Origin: Bin87 sp034423595
Lineage (GTDB): Bacteria > Chloroflexota > Dehalococcoidia > Lucifugimonadales > UBA3495
Assembly: GCA_965207025.1 (NCBI GenBank)
Contig: OZ242258.1
Coordinates: 1,984,001-2,048,000, forward strand
Direction: 5' to 3'
Length of the DNA stretch: 64,000 nucleotides
The notes beneath the pieces were generated by a model, which had not been told where the DNA came from, searched no databases, and saw only the letters and a list, made by a program, of their open reading frames with translations. Both the position numbers and the translations under genes were made by a program. Position 1 is the stretch's first letter. Each line of letters starts with the position of its first letter. Below, piece by piece: positions 16,519 through 24,719 of the stretch.

Positions 16519-17525
16519 ATAGCGACACCCGGTTCCATTCGTTCCAGGCTGATGCTGTAGAGAAGGTGGTCGGATCCGCCGAGGCGGTACTTGTACGGTT
16601 CGTTGCCCCGAAGGAAGTCGAAATAGCGGTAGCCGTTTTCCAGGGCGTCGCGCAGGCACAACGAGTGCAGCAGAAGGCCCACGCTGTAGTAGCGATATTC
16701 AGGATCGTGTCCGCTGTTGTACAACATGCGGACGCCGTCATAATCGAAGCAGAGGGAAGCGGCAACCGGGAGGTCGTCCATTTCCATGAAGAACAGCCTG
16801 AGCATACCCTCGCCGGCAGTCGCTTCGACCATGCGGCGGAAAAATTCCTCACGCTCCTGGGTGAGGAATTCGGCCTTGGCGGGGTCGCTGCGGCGCATCA
16901 GATCCACAAAGGCGTCCATGCGCTCAGCCGCTTCTACGGGGTCGGAAACACAGTACCAGCGCCAATTGCCCTGGGTATCGAGGCGACGGAGTTTCCGGCG
17001 GAGTTCGTGCCGGTCCTTCTTGCTCAACCCTGCCAGATATTCGTCCCACGTAGCGGGCAACCGAATGCGGGGGGCCACATCCTCCTGCGCAACGTTGACG
17101 GCGTATCCTTTGCTTCGGGCGAGGTCTGGCAATATTGCCAGCGTGGGCGATTCCTCGCTGATGGAAAACAGGTCAAGGCGAGTGGCGCCGTTGGCAGATA
17201 TGGTATCGAGGAGGGCAGGGTAAAAGACGTCCTCATTGCCGGCGGCTACGATAAAGTCGTTGTAGTCGAAGGTATCGCTGTTGCCCACCAACGAATAGTG
17301 ATCGTCAGCCCTGGATAAGGACGCAATGGCCGTTACTTCACCGCCATCGCCGGTGAAAAAAAATCCGGCGAGGGAGCGGCCATCCTGAAAGGCGTTCCAC
17401 CACAATTCCTGCCACACCGGTGTGACGTACAGGTTGTTCACTGAGGAGCGGCCCAAAAGCTCCTGCCATTGGGACCGGATTTGGTCGAAAGACGTCAACG
17501 GTGTAGGGATTTCGAACTCGGGCAT
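16515..17525 (-). CDS. BioF2-like GNAT acyltransferase (FemAB/CelD-type)
   Basis: From the ATG at 17525 the protein has 336 residues with the Acetyltransf_6 pattern: NLYVTPVWQELWWNAF near the N-terminus, LSKKDRHELRRKLRRL in the middle and LCLRDALENGYRYFDFLRG near the C-terminus. The family transfers acyl or aminoacyl groups during envelope polysaccharide or peptidoglycan work. It lies 11 bases past folE and overlaps the glycosyltransferase by four bases. An N-terminal extension to 17708 is open but would overlap folE and looks unnatural. Confidence 0.8.
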   Translation of the reverse strand: MPEFEIPTPLTSFDQIRSQWQELLGRSSVNNLYVTPVWQELWWNAFQDGRSLAGFFFTGDGGEVTAIASLSRADDHYSLVGNSDTFDYNDFIVAAGNEDVFYPALLDTISANGATRLDLFSISEESPTLAILPDLARSKGYAVNVAQEDVAPRIRLPATWDEYLAGLSKKDRHELRRKLRRLDTQGNWRWYCVSDPVEAAERMDAFVDLMRRSDPAKAEFLTQEREEFFRRMVEATAGEGMLRLFFMEMDDLPVAASLCFDYDGVRMLYNSGHDPEYRYYSVGLLLHSLCLRDALENGYRYFDFLRGNEPYKYRLGGSDHLLYSISLERMEPGVAI

Positions 17526-17536
17526 GGGAGCCGTCC

Positions 17537-18115
17537 TCACGATTCCAGCATCGCAAGCAGATCGCGATTGGAGTAGCCGGCCACCTGATCGCCCAACCGT
17601 ACCGCGGTGGTGACCATGCGGTGCCCGGGCTTTTGCACGCCACGCATGGACATGCAGAGATGCTCGGCTTCCAGCCGGCAGGCCACGGCGAGGGGCTTTA
17701 CCCGGCAAACTACGGCGTCGGCCAATTGGGCAGTAAGGCGTTCCTGAACCTGGAGCCGGCGGGACGCCGTATCCAGGGCTCGGGCGATTTTGCTGATGCC
17801 GGCGATGTGGCGGTCCGGAACGTACACGAGACTGGCCTGACCGAAGAATGGCAAGAGGTGATGCTCACACATTGAGTAGAATTGCAGGCGTTGAATTAAA
17901 ACCGGGTCGTGGGACACGTCGTCCGCAAAGACGGCGTCGATTTCATCGGCGGGATTCTTGCCCACCCCCGAAAACAGCTCACCGTACATTTCCGCGACCC
18001 GTTCGGGAGTGCGCCACAAACCTTCGCGGCCGCTGTCTTCATCAATATATTTGAGCACGGCGCCGATAGCCACTTCGATGGCGGCGGAGTTCATTTTGGG
18101 GGCATCGACGGTCAT
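17537..18115 (-). CDS. folE: GTP cyclohydrolase I
   Basis: The enzyme converts GTP to 7,8-dihydroneopterin triphosphate, the first step of folate and pterin synthesis. The zinc Cys and His are in YSMCEHHLLPF, and the second Cys in EAEHLCMSMRGVQ. HIAGISKIARALD and REGLWRTPERVAEMY are also diagnostic. I chose ATG 18115, preceded by AGGAA, giving 192 residues, near the family length; TTG 18160 would overlap thrC. Its placement after thrC is not pathway-related. It lies in a minus-strand run of closely spaced or overlapping genes from hom to LmbE. Confidence 0.95.
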   Translation of the reverse strand: MTVDAPKMNSAAIEVAIGAVLKYIDEDSGREGLWRTPERVAEMYGELFSGVGKNPADEIDAVFADDVSHDPVLIQRLQFYSMCEHHLLPFFGQASLVYVPDRHIAGISKIARALDTASRRLQVQERLTAQLADAVVCRVKPLAVACRLEAEHLCMSMRGVQKPGHRMVTTAVRLGDQVAGYSNRDLLAMLES

Positions 18116-18143
18116 CGTTCCTGTGGTCGCATCGGAGGTCAGG

Positions 18144-19211
18144 TTATGAGCGTTGATCAAGGGACTCCATGATCGCGGACTCGATGGCTTCCAGATTGGG
18201 CTGGACTTCCACGGTGTGGGCCTGGGCGCTGCTGACCGCCAGGTCCGGGTCTTTCAAACCGGTGCCGGTGACCACGCATACAACGCGCTTTCCGCGCAAC
18301 TCCAGGCCGCTGCGGGACATTTTCAGCAAGCCGGCGACCGAGGCGGCAGAGGCGGGTTCACCGAAGATACCCTCCTGAGCGGCCAGCAGGCGATAGGCAT
18401 CCAGGATTTCGTCGTCGGACACGGCGTCGATTACTCCGCCGGATTGATCGCGGGCGCGTTCGGCGAATTTCCAACTGGCCGGATTGCCAATGCGTATGGC
18501 CGAGGCGATGGTCTGAGGGTAGGGAACGGGTTTACCGCGAACGATAGGGGCAGCGCCCTCGGCCTGGAAGCCCATCATTTTGGGCAGCGAATCATTGCGA
18601 CCGAGCTGATGATATTCGACGAAGCCGCGCCAGTAAGCGGTAATGTTGCCGGCGTTGCCAACGGGGATGAACAGGTAATCGGGGGCGTCGCCCAATACGT
18701 CGGAAACTTCGAACGAAGCGGTCTTCTGGCCCTCGATGCGGTGCTGATTGACCGAGTTCACCAACGTTATGGGGCTGGATTCCGTGAACTGCCGGACCAG
18801 GGCGAGGGCGGCGTCAAAATTGCCATCGACCAACAGGATGCGCGCGCCGTAGGCCATGGCCTGGGCGAGTTTGCCAAGGGCTACCTCACCCTTGGGAATC
18901 AGGACCCAGCAAGCCAATCCGCAATAGGCGGAGTAGGCGGCGGCGGATGCGCTGGTGTTTCCCGTGGACGCGCACATCACACCGCGGCAACGTTCTTCCA
19001 TGGCCTTGGCGATGGCCACCACCATGCCGCGATCCTTGAAAGAGCCGGTGGGGTTGCACCCTTCCAGCTTGAAGTACAGGTCGCAGCCCAACTGAGGTCC
19101 GAGGTTGCGAGACCGCACCAAAGGCGTGTCGCCCTCCCCCATGGAAAAGATAGGGGTCTCCTCGCTGACCGGCAGCAGATCACGGTATTGTTGCAAAACG
19201 CCAACGCCCAT
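18144..19211 (-). CDS. thrC: Threonine synthase
   Basis: The PLP enzyme makes threonine from O-phosphohomoserine. The PLP lysine lies in NPTGSFKDRGM near residue 60. The phosphate-binding loop appears as IPVGNAGNITAYW, and CASTGNTSASAAAY is also diagnostic. About 355 residues matches the short bacterial type lacking the long N-terminal domain. ATG 19211 was preferred over TTG 19226. It follows homoserine dehydrogenase by 38 bases, so the two form a threonine unit; the homoserine kinase is not in the window. Confidence 0.95.
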   Translation of the reverse strand: MGVGVLQQYRDLLPVSEETPIFSMGEGDTPLVRSRNLGPQLGCDLYFKLEGCNPTGSFKDRGMVVAIAKAMEERCRGVMCASTGNTSASAAAYSAYCGLACWVLIPKGEVALGKLAQAMAYGARILLVDGNFDAALALVRQFTESSPITLVNSVNQHRIEGQKTASFEVSDVLGDAPDYLFIPVGNAGNITAYWRGFVEYHQLGRNDSLPKMMGFQAEGAAPIVRGKPVPYPQTIASAIRIGNPASWKFAERARDQSGGVIDAVSDDEILDAYRLLAAQEGIFGEPASAASVAGLLKMSRSGLELRGKRVVCVVTGTGLKDPDLAVSSAQAHTVEVQPNLEAIESAIMESLDQRS

Positions 19212-19249
19212 CAGATTTCCGACCAATTCCTCAAGTTCGGTTCCCCGAC

Positions 19250-20575
19250 TTACTCCTCTATCCTGATGAGGTTATCAACGCTCACCACGACGCTCAATTC
19301 CGATACGGCGCGCAGAGCAGTCTGCACGTCGGCCTCACGCGAGGGGTAGGTGGTGATCACCAACTGGGCGGTGCCGCTGCCCGGGTCGGTGTCCTTTTGA
19401 ATGACGGTAGCGATGGAGATGTTGCCGTCTCCCAGAATTTGAGCGATTTGGGCCAGGACACCGGCCTGATCCGCACACGTGAGACGCATGTAATAGGCGC
19501 TGGACAACTCGTCGATGGGGCGCACCAGGATGTCCGCTCCACCGTTGCGTTCCACGCCAGGGGGGTCAGGAAGGGGCGGAGGGCCATGGGAGTTGGACAG
19601 CCCGCGCACAATTCCAAGGACATCTCCCATCACGGCGCTGGTGGTGGCATCGCGGCCGGCTCCCTGTCCATGCAAGATTATCTGACCGCACAGATCCCCA
19701 GTAACCTCAACGGCATTATACACTCCGTCAACTTTCGCCAACAGGTGATCGTCGGGAACCAGCGCGGGATGGACCCGCGCGCGCACTGCGCCATCGGACT
19801 GCGCCACGGCGATGGCGAGGGATTTAATAGCGTATCCCAGTTCGGCAGCGTAGCGGAAATCTTCGGGAGCGAGACGACTGATACCCTCGGTATAGATCGC
19901 ATCGTGGGGGATCGGCCGGTGAAACGCCAGGCTGCCGAGAACCGAGAGTTTGTAGGCGGCATCGATGCCATCGATGTCGTTAGTGGGGTCGGCTTCCGCA
20001 TAACCCCGCGCCTGGGCCTCAGCGAGGGCATCCGCGAACGGCGTTTGCTGGCGGGCCATTCGCGTGAGGATGTAGTTGGTGGTGCCATTGATGATGGAAC
20101 GAATGGAGCTGATATCGTTGGCGAGCAACTGGGACATCAAGCAGCCGACGATGGGTATGCCACCGCCGGCAGATGCCTCAAAAAGGAGGTTGACCCGCAT
20201 TTCCTGCGCCAGGGCCAACAACGACGGGCCGCGCCGGGACATGACCTCCTTGTTGGCGGTGACGACGTGCTTCCCGGCCGCGATGGCTCGCTCCAGGTAT
20301 TCCCCGGCAGGGGAGTCGCCACCCATCATTTCGACCACAATGTCCAAGTCGGGGTCGGACAGAATGTCTTCCGGGTTGGTGGTCAATAATTCCGTAGGGA
20401 GCGATGGGTCGCGCGGACGGGAAATATCTCGAACCAACGCCCGCCGGAGTTGCACAGAGCGCCCGGTTTTCCGCTTAATGGCTTCGGCGTTGTCCAACAG
20501 AGAGGCAGCGACGCCGCCGCCCACGGTGCCCAAACCGAGGAGGCCGATGTTGATGCTTGCGTTGCTGCCGGTCAT
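19250..20575 (-). CDS. hom: Homoserine dehydrogenase with ACT domain
   Basis: NAD(P)-binding GLLGLGTVGGGVAASLL opens the protein, followed by AGKHVVTANKEVMS, then the catalytic domain with SIINGTTNYILTRM and AEADPTNDIDGIDAAYKL (catalytic Asp and Lys). The C-terminal 80 residues form an ACT domain (RLTCADQAGVLAQIAQILGD), which usually senses threonine. It reduces aspartate semialdehyde to homoserine. It lies 16 bases after the SurA-like gene and before thrC. A long antisense frame on the plus strand is a GC shadow. Confidence 0.96.
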   Translation of the reverse strand: MTGSNASINIGLLGLGTVGGGVAASLLDNAEAIKRKTGRSVQLRRALVRDISRPRDPSLPTELLTTNPEDILSDPDLDIVVEMMGGDSPAGEYLERAIAAGKHVVTANKEVMSRRGPSLLALAQEMRVNLLFEASAGGGIPIVGCLMSQLLANDISSIRSIINGTTNYILTRMARQQTPFADALAEAQARGYAEADPTNDIDGIDAAYKLSVLGSLAFHRPIPHDAIYTEGISRLAPEDFRYAAELGYAIKSLAIAVAQSDGAVRARVHPALVPDDHLLAKVDGVYNAVEVTGDLCGQIILHGQGAGRDATTSAVMGDVLGIVRGLSNSHGPPPLPDPPGVERNGGADILVRPIDELSSAYYMRLTCADQAGVLAQIAQILGDGNISIATVIQKDTDPGSGTAQLVITTYPSREADVQTALRAVSELSVVVSVDNLIRIEE

Positions 20576-20591
20576 TGACGGTTACTTATCG

Positions 20592-21812
20592 TTACGGGAT
20601 TGGGAGACCGCCCGGTTGCTGCTGGGGCTGTGGAGTGACCCTGGGTCGAGTGAGTCGGACCTGCTCGGTGACCCAAGCGTACCGGTTGCTGTCAAAGTTG
20701 ATCTTGACCCAACCACCCTGAGTACCCTGGGTCAGCTGATCATCCTTCCACTCCTCCACGCGTGCGCCGGCCATTTGAAACTGCATTGCCGGCTCAATGG
20801 TCCGGGTTTCAACGTCCCCGATGGCCTGGATGAGGAAGATCGACTGCTCCACGAATATGGGATCAGAAACGTCCCCCGCCGATAGCAGCGCCGGCTTGCG
20901 TTGCGTTTCGCCATTTTGATCGATCTCGGTTTCCCCGAACAGGTAGGGGTCGAAATCGGGGAAGGCGCCTTCGGGGACCCACCCCACGTATCCGTCGCTG
21001 CCGGAGATTTCCCGGGACACGGCGGCAAAGTCTTCGCCCAGCTCGAGCCGCTCCTTCACGGCCTCGGGGGCAGCATCGGAGTTGATGCTCAGGGCGATGG
21101 CCTGCAACTCCACCTGATTAGCCTCTTCGGGGAGCGACGCAAGCATACGAGTAAAGAGTTCCCGCTGCTGCAATTGCTCCTCGACGATCCGACGATAAGC
21201 GTCATCGGTCAGATTGACTTGCGTCAAGAAACCGGTGTAGGTGTTCTGATACTCCGCATCCAGCTGGGCGTCATCCACTTCCTGGCCCGGCTGCGGTTCC
21301 GGGCGGAACCGGCCCCTTATGGCTTCTTCAATCTGGTCATCGGTGACGTTGATTGCCAGACCGGGCGCCGCCTGCCGCAGTATCTCGGCGTGCAACAAGT
21401 CGGTCAAGAGCTGGAACGGGATGGTGCTGAGGTCAACCTGTCCGCCCTGGTAGCGGTCAATTCCCTGGAGTACGCGGATGCGCTCCACCAGGTCGCCCAT
21501 GGTGAATTTTACGCCACGAACCTCGCCGGCCATGACACGCGGGGGCAGGATGTACGCCTGATAGACGCCAGCCATGATTACGCCAACGATGATCAGGATC
21601 AGCGCGCCCCCGATGATCAGGGCAATGCGCTGGCGTCTGCGTTCGGCGCCGCGTCTGGCCCGGGCTGCGGCGGCAGCGTTTTCGTCGCTGACTCCCAGGC
21701 GCCGATTGCGTCCCCCGCGTCGGCGCGCCGGGCGGCGTTCCGATGCGTCGGGCGGTTCGTCGGCTACAGTATCAGCGCTCCGTTTCCAGGGCAGCGGCAG
21801 GTTGTTCAACAT
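20592..21812 (-). CDS. Membrane-anchored SurA/PrsA-like foldase
   Basis: The 406-residue protein has an Arg/Ala-rich cytoplasmic N-terminus of about 60 residues, one membrane span (IALIIGGALILIIVGVIMAG) and an extracytoplasmic part. The latter begins with a SurA-N-like helical region (LLTDLLHAEILRQAAPGLAI and TDDQIEEAIRGRF), then a parvulin-like section with DGYVGWVPEGAFPDF and LSAGDVSDPIFVEQSIFLIQ. It is probably a foldase for exported proteins, of which this genome has many. The parvulin core is divergent, so it may be a chaperone without isomerase activity. Confidence 0.75.
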   Translation of the reverse strand: MLNNLPLPWKRSADTVADEPPDASERRPARRRGGRNRRLGVSDENAAAAARARRGAERRRQRIALIIGGALILIIVGVIMAGVYQAYILPPRVMAGEVRGVKFTMGDLVERIRVLQGIDRYQGGQVDLSTIPFQLLTDLLHAEILRQAAPGLAINVTDDQIEEAIRGRFRPEPQPGQEVDDAQLDAEYQNTYTGFLTQVNLTDDAYRRIVEEQLQQRELFTRMLASLPEEANQVELQAIALSINSDAAPEAVKERLELGEDFAAVSREISGSDGYVGWVPEGAFPDFDPYLFGETEIDQNGETQRKPALLSAGDVSDPIFVEQSIFLIQAIGDVETRTIEPAMQFQMAGARVEEWKDDQLTQGTQGGWVKINFDSNRYAWVTEQVRLTRPRVTPQPQQQPGGLPIP

Positions 21813-21852
21813 GTGCTATCGCCAGCGGCAGCGTGGAGGCTCGTTGCAACGG

Positions 21853-22302
21853 CTAACGACCGGAACGCATACCGATGTTGATGCTGTGTTCGGGCGCGTA
21901 GGGCAAAAGCGCCAGGTAGCGAGCCCGTTTGATGGCCTGGGCCAACAGCCGCTGATTCTTAGCCGACGTGCCGGTTTTGCGGGTTGGTTCGATTTTGCCC
22001 TGTTCGGAGATGTACCGGCGCAGGCGGTCAACATCTTTATAGTCGGGAACGACGCCCTCTACCGTGAAGGCGCAAACGCGGCGGCGCGGGCCGTAACGCC
22101 GTCCACCACGCCCGCCTCCACGAGGCCCGCCACGTCCCGGAGGTCGTCCACCGGGCCCACCTGGTCGCCCGCCGGGGCCTCCTGGAGGGCCGCCCGGACG
22201 ATTGCCAAAACCACCTCCAGCAGGGCGTGGGGATGTCTGTTCAGCGGACGCGGGGCGTGGAGTTTGCGACGGGGGCGGAGAGGAGGGAGCGGGGGTAGTC
22301 AT
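21853..22302 (-). CDS. rpsR: 30S ribosomal protein S18 with long Gly/Pro/Arg N-terminal tail
   Basis: The C-terminal 75 residues are a normal S18: CAFTVEGVVPDYKDVDRLRRYI, then IEPTRKTGTSAKNQRLLAQA and KRARYLALLPY. Before it is a tail of about 70 residues rich in Gly, Pro and Arg (PGGPGGRPGGPGGRPPGRGG), strongly basic. I chose ATG 22302 with GGAGGAA eight bases upstream; the in-frame ATG at 22329 lacks such a site. S18 binds S6 on the 30S platform, and S6 here has an acidic tail. It is last in rpsF-ssb-rpsR. Confidence 0.95.
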   Translation of the reverse strand: MTTPAPSSPPPSQTPRPASAEQTSPRPAGGGFGNRPGGPPGGPGGRPGGPGGRPPGRGGPRGGGRGGRRYGPRRRVCAFTVEGVVPDYKDVDRLRRYISEQGKIEPTRKTGTSAKNQRLLAQAIKRARYLALLPYAPEHSINIGMRSGR

Positions 22303-22344
22303 GTGGGGAGTTCCTCCGAATGTTTGCAATTCTTACGCTGTAGT

Positions 22345-22857
22345 TCAGAAGGGGAGGTCATCGACATCGGCGCTTTCGTTGGGGCTGCCGGATCCGTAGG
22401 AGCCGTAACCGGCGCCACGAGGTTCGCCGTAGCCGCCGTCCTGGGGAGCCCCGTATCCGCTGCGCTGATCTCCGTAGCCGCCGCGTTGGTCGGCGTAACC
22501 GCCACCGTAGCCGCCGGAATCATCGGGCTGGTCCCCACGGCGACCCAGCATCTGCATTTCAGTCACATTCACGTCAAGGGAGAATCCAGGTGTACCGTCT
22601 CGCCGGTCATATTGCCTTGACCTCAACCTTCCTTCCACATAGACCTGCTGGCCTCGTGTCAGGTACTGGTTGCACACATCGGCAAGACGGCCAAACGCGG
22701 TGCAGTTGAACCACTCGGTTTCCTCGCGCTGTTCGCCGGCAGCAGTGGTGTAACGACGGTTGCTGGCAATGCTGAACGATGTCATCGGTTGACCGGAAGG
22801 CGAATAGCGCATCTCCGGGTCTCGGCCAAGGTTGCCGATGATGATGATCTTGTTCAT
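22345..22857 (-). CDS. ssb: Single-stranded DNA-binding protein
   Basis: The OB-fold begins MNKIIIIGNLGRDPEMRYSP and continues EWFNCTAFGRLADVCNQYL and GQQVYVEGRLRSRQYD. The linker from residue 115 is rich in Gly, Tyr and Gln repeats (GGYGDQRSGYGAPQ). The C-terminal tip is acidic and ends DVDDLPF, the peptide that recruits DNA-processing partners. The gene is between rpsF and rpsR, the usual bacterial order. The start is the ATG eight bases after the rpsF stop; the open frame upstream is a shadow of rpsF. Confidence 0.96.
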   Translation of the reverse strand: MNKIIIIGNLGRDPEMRYSPSGQPMTSFSIASNRRYTTAAGEQREETEWFNCTAFGRLADVCNQYLTRGQQVYVEGRLRSRQYDRRDGTPGFSLDVNVTEMQMLGRRGDQPDDSGGYGGGYADQRGGYGDQRSGYGAPQDGGYGEPRGAGYGSYGSGSPNESADVDDLPF

Positions 22858-22864
22858 GCTGGGA

Positions 22865-23590
22865 TTAAGTTTGGCTTTCGGCGACGGATTCGCCGGCGGC
22901 AGATTCGGAGTCCGCCGGAGCCGGTTCGGGCTGGGCCGGAGGCGCAGGGGGATCCGCCGGAGGCGCCTGGGCAACGGCGGGTTCCGCGGGGGGCGTCTCG
23001 GCGGTTGCCTGCGCAGATGGAGGATCGATAGGCGTTGGCGGGGTTTCGGCGGGAGCGCTGGGAGCAGCGGCGGTTTCGGAGGGTGGCGCAGCCGGAGTGT
23101 CGGCGGGAGTCGGCGGGGTTTCGGAGGGTGGCGCAGCCTGTGGAGCAGCGGGAGGCGGGCCGGAGCCACGCTCGGCTGCCGGAGCGGGGGCTTCGGGTAT
23201 GGGGCCGCCGCCGTCGTTGCGGCGTCCGCGTCCGGGCGGGATGTAGCGGGAGGGAGCGGTCAGCGGGCCGGGCGCGGGCTTGTCTTCCAGGGGCCCGTCG
23301 CAACGCACCACCAGGGCGCGCAACACGTTATCGTGCAGGCGCAGGTAATTCTCCAACTCACGGTTGAATGGGCTGTCCGCAGTGAAGGAGCTCAGGTAGT
23401 AGGCTCCTTCCAGGAAATTGTAGTTTCCCTTGCGGATGGGATAGGCCAAGCGGCGGGTTCCCCACGTCTGCTCGGCGGTGATTTCACCTTCGCGGTTGGT
23501 GATAAAGGATTTTATTTCATCCCACGTGGCGGATGCGTCGTCCTGGTTGAGCATCGGGCTGAGGATGGTAACAAGTTCGTAGTGGCGCAA
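22865..23590 (-). CDS. rpsF: 30S ribosomal protein S6 with long Pro/Ala-rich acidic C-terminal tail
   Basis: Residues 1-100 are S6: LRHYELVTILSPMLNQDDA, TWGTRRLAYPIRKGNYNF and RELENYLRLHDNVLRALVV. They are followed by about 140 residues of Pro/Ala/Glu low complexity, several times the usual S6 tail. The start is a TTG at 23590 with AGGAGA seven bases upstream, so the 11 codons before it are leader. An extended -10 promoter stands upstream. The acidic tail could meet the basic tail of its partner S18. Confidence 0.93.
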   Translation of the reverse strand: MRHYELVTILSPMLNQDDASATWDEIKSFITNREGEITAEQTWGTRRLAYPIRKGNYNFLEGAYYLSSFTADSPFNRELENYLRLHDNVLRALVVRCDGPLEDKPAPGPLTAPSRYIPPGRGRRNDGGGPIPEAPAPAAERGSGPPPAAPQAAPPSETPPTPADTPAAPPSETAAAPSAPAETPPTPIDPPSAQATAETPPAEPAVAQAPPADPPAPPAQPEPAPADSESAAGESVAESQT

Positions 23591-23625
23591 GTCGGATTCT
23601 CCTGCAAAGGTAAGAACGGGCAACG

Positions 23626-23634
23626 ATTATAGCA
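23626..23634 (-). promoter_or_regulatory. Extended -10 promoter of rpsF-ssb-rpsR
   Basis: The minus strand reads TGCTATAAT, a perfect extended -10 element, about 36 bases before the rpsF start. No good -35 box stands at 16-18 bases, which is usual for extended -10 promoters. Confidence 0.6.
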
Positions 23635-23644
23635 TAACCCCGGT

Positions 23645-24391
23645 TCACTCCGTACTCAATTCGTTCAACACGGCTTCGATCAACTCGACGCCGCGCGCGC
23701 CGGAGCTGGTGCGGGCGATGCGCCCCTCCTTGTCCAGAAAAACGTAAGAGGGAACGCCCCTGACGCCGTAGGCGGACGCGACTGCCGCGTCGGGGTCATA
23801 GAAATTGGGAAAAGTCAGTTGGTGGCGGGCCACGAAATCGCGGCTGGCGGCTTCGGTGGTATTGAACTGGGAGACGCCGATTACATGGACACCGGCGTCC
23901 ACAAGCTCCTCGCGGTAGAGGGAGGCGACAGCGGGCAACTCCCGCCCACAGTAGGGTCACCAGGGAGCCCAGAAGGCCAACAAAGTCGGAGCGCCAAAGG
24001 TGTCGGACAGGGCGAGTTCCGACCCGTCCAGAGTTTGGGCCTGGAACGGTATGGCGTCGGCGCGCTCCCGTTCGCCGGCCGGAAGCGGCACGGGGCGCGG
24101 CGTGAAGGTGGGCGCCGGGCGCGGCGTGTACGTGGGGGGAACCGGCGTGTCGGTGGGAGGGGCAGAAGTGTTGGCCGGGGCAGCCGGAGCGTCGGTGGGC
24201 GGGACGGCTGTATTGGTCCGCGATACGTCCGGCGCGGTGGATTGAGAGGTGGGAAGCAGCACCTCCACTCTGGCAGCGGATTCGGAGTCGGGAGTGGTGG
24301 GCGGCGGAGCATTACACCCGAACGACAACATAACCATGAACGTTGCGGCGACGACCGTAAACATTGCCGTGGATCTCTGAATGTGTCGCAT
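23645..24391 (-). CDS. TlpA-like thioredoxin lipoprotein with in-frame TGA (candidate selenocysteine)
   Basis: ATG 24391 gives a signal peptide with lipobox LSFGC (Cys26), a Pro/Thr-rich linker of about 80 residues (PPTDTPVPPTYTPRP), then a redoxin domain. The active site reads LLAFWAPW, TGA, PYCGRELP: the TGA at 23959-23957 sits exactly where TlpA/thioredoxin proteins have the first Cys of CxxC. The frame stays open beyond it with all other features, including the cis-Pro loop GVRGVPSYVFLDKEGRI. A hairpin GCGGG-AGTTG-CCCGC starts 12 bases after TGA, as a bacterial SECIS should. If decoded as Sec, the protein has 248 residues. Otherwise it is a truncated pseudogene. No sel genes are in the window. 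Confidence 0.7.
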
Positions 24392-24525
24392 GAAATTCCA
24401 ACCGGAATGGGCGTTGGAAAGTAAAGCCCGGGCGCGGGACATGGCTAACACGCCAAACGGACTGAAACTATATCAGCAATGGGATTTCCTGTAAAAAGAG
24501 ATTGGGAGCGGATAGAGAGTTCGTC

Positions 24526-24572
24526 ATTCGACAGGCTCAGGATGATGGTTCGACAGGCTCACCATGAGCGGG
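24526..24572. repeat. Two copies of a TTCGACAGGCTCA dispersed repeat
   Basis: ATTCGACAGGCTCAGGATGA and GGTTCGACAGGCTCACC followed by ATGAGCGGG are adjacent in the gap 24392-24719. The same family occurs at 31894, 34906, 62550 and 62596, always between genes. The rest of the gap holds no gene I can support. Confidence 0.75.
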
Positions 24573-24719
24573 TCGGTGTGGTGGTGTCTTGCTGGGCTTC
24601 TCCTTAATGACGGTTCGGGGTGAAAGGCTGCTGCATTCAACTTTGGAAAGGCCCTGACTACGCTGAGACGGCACTTGTCAACGGGGCGGCGGCGTGGCAA
24701 CCTTGTTGGTCGGACCGTT

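Noticed and set aside
18153..19349. Long plus-strand frame opposite thrC
   Set aside because: Gly/Ala/His-rich antisense of a well-identified gene, as expected in GC-rich DNA.
19397..20389. Long plus-strand frame opposite hom
   Set aside because: Antisense to homoserine dehydrogenase; composition unnatural and no motif.
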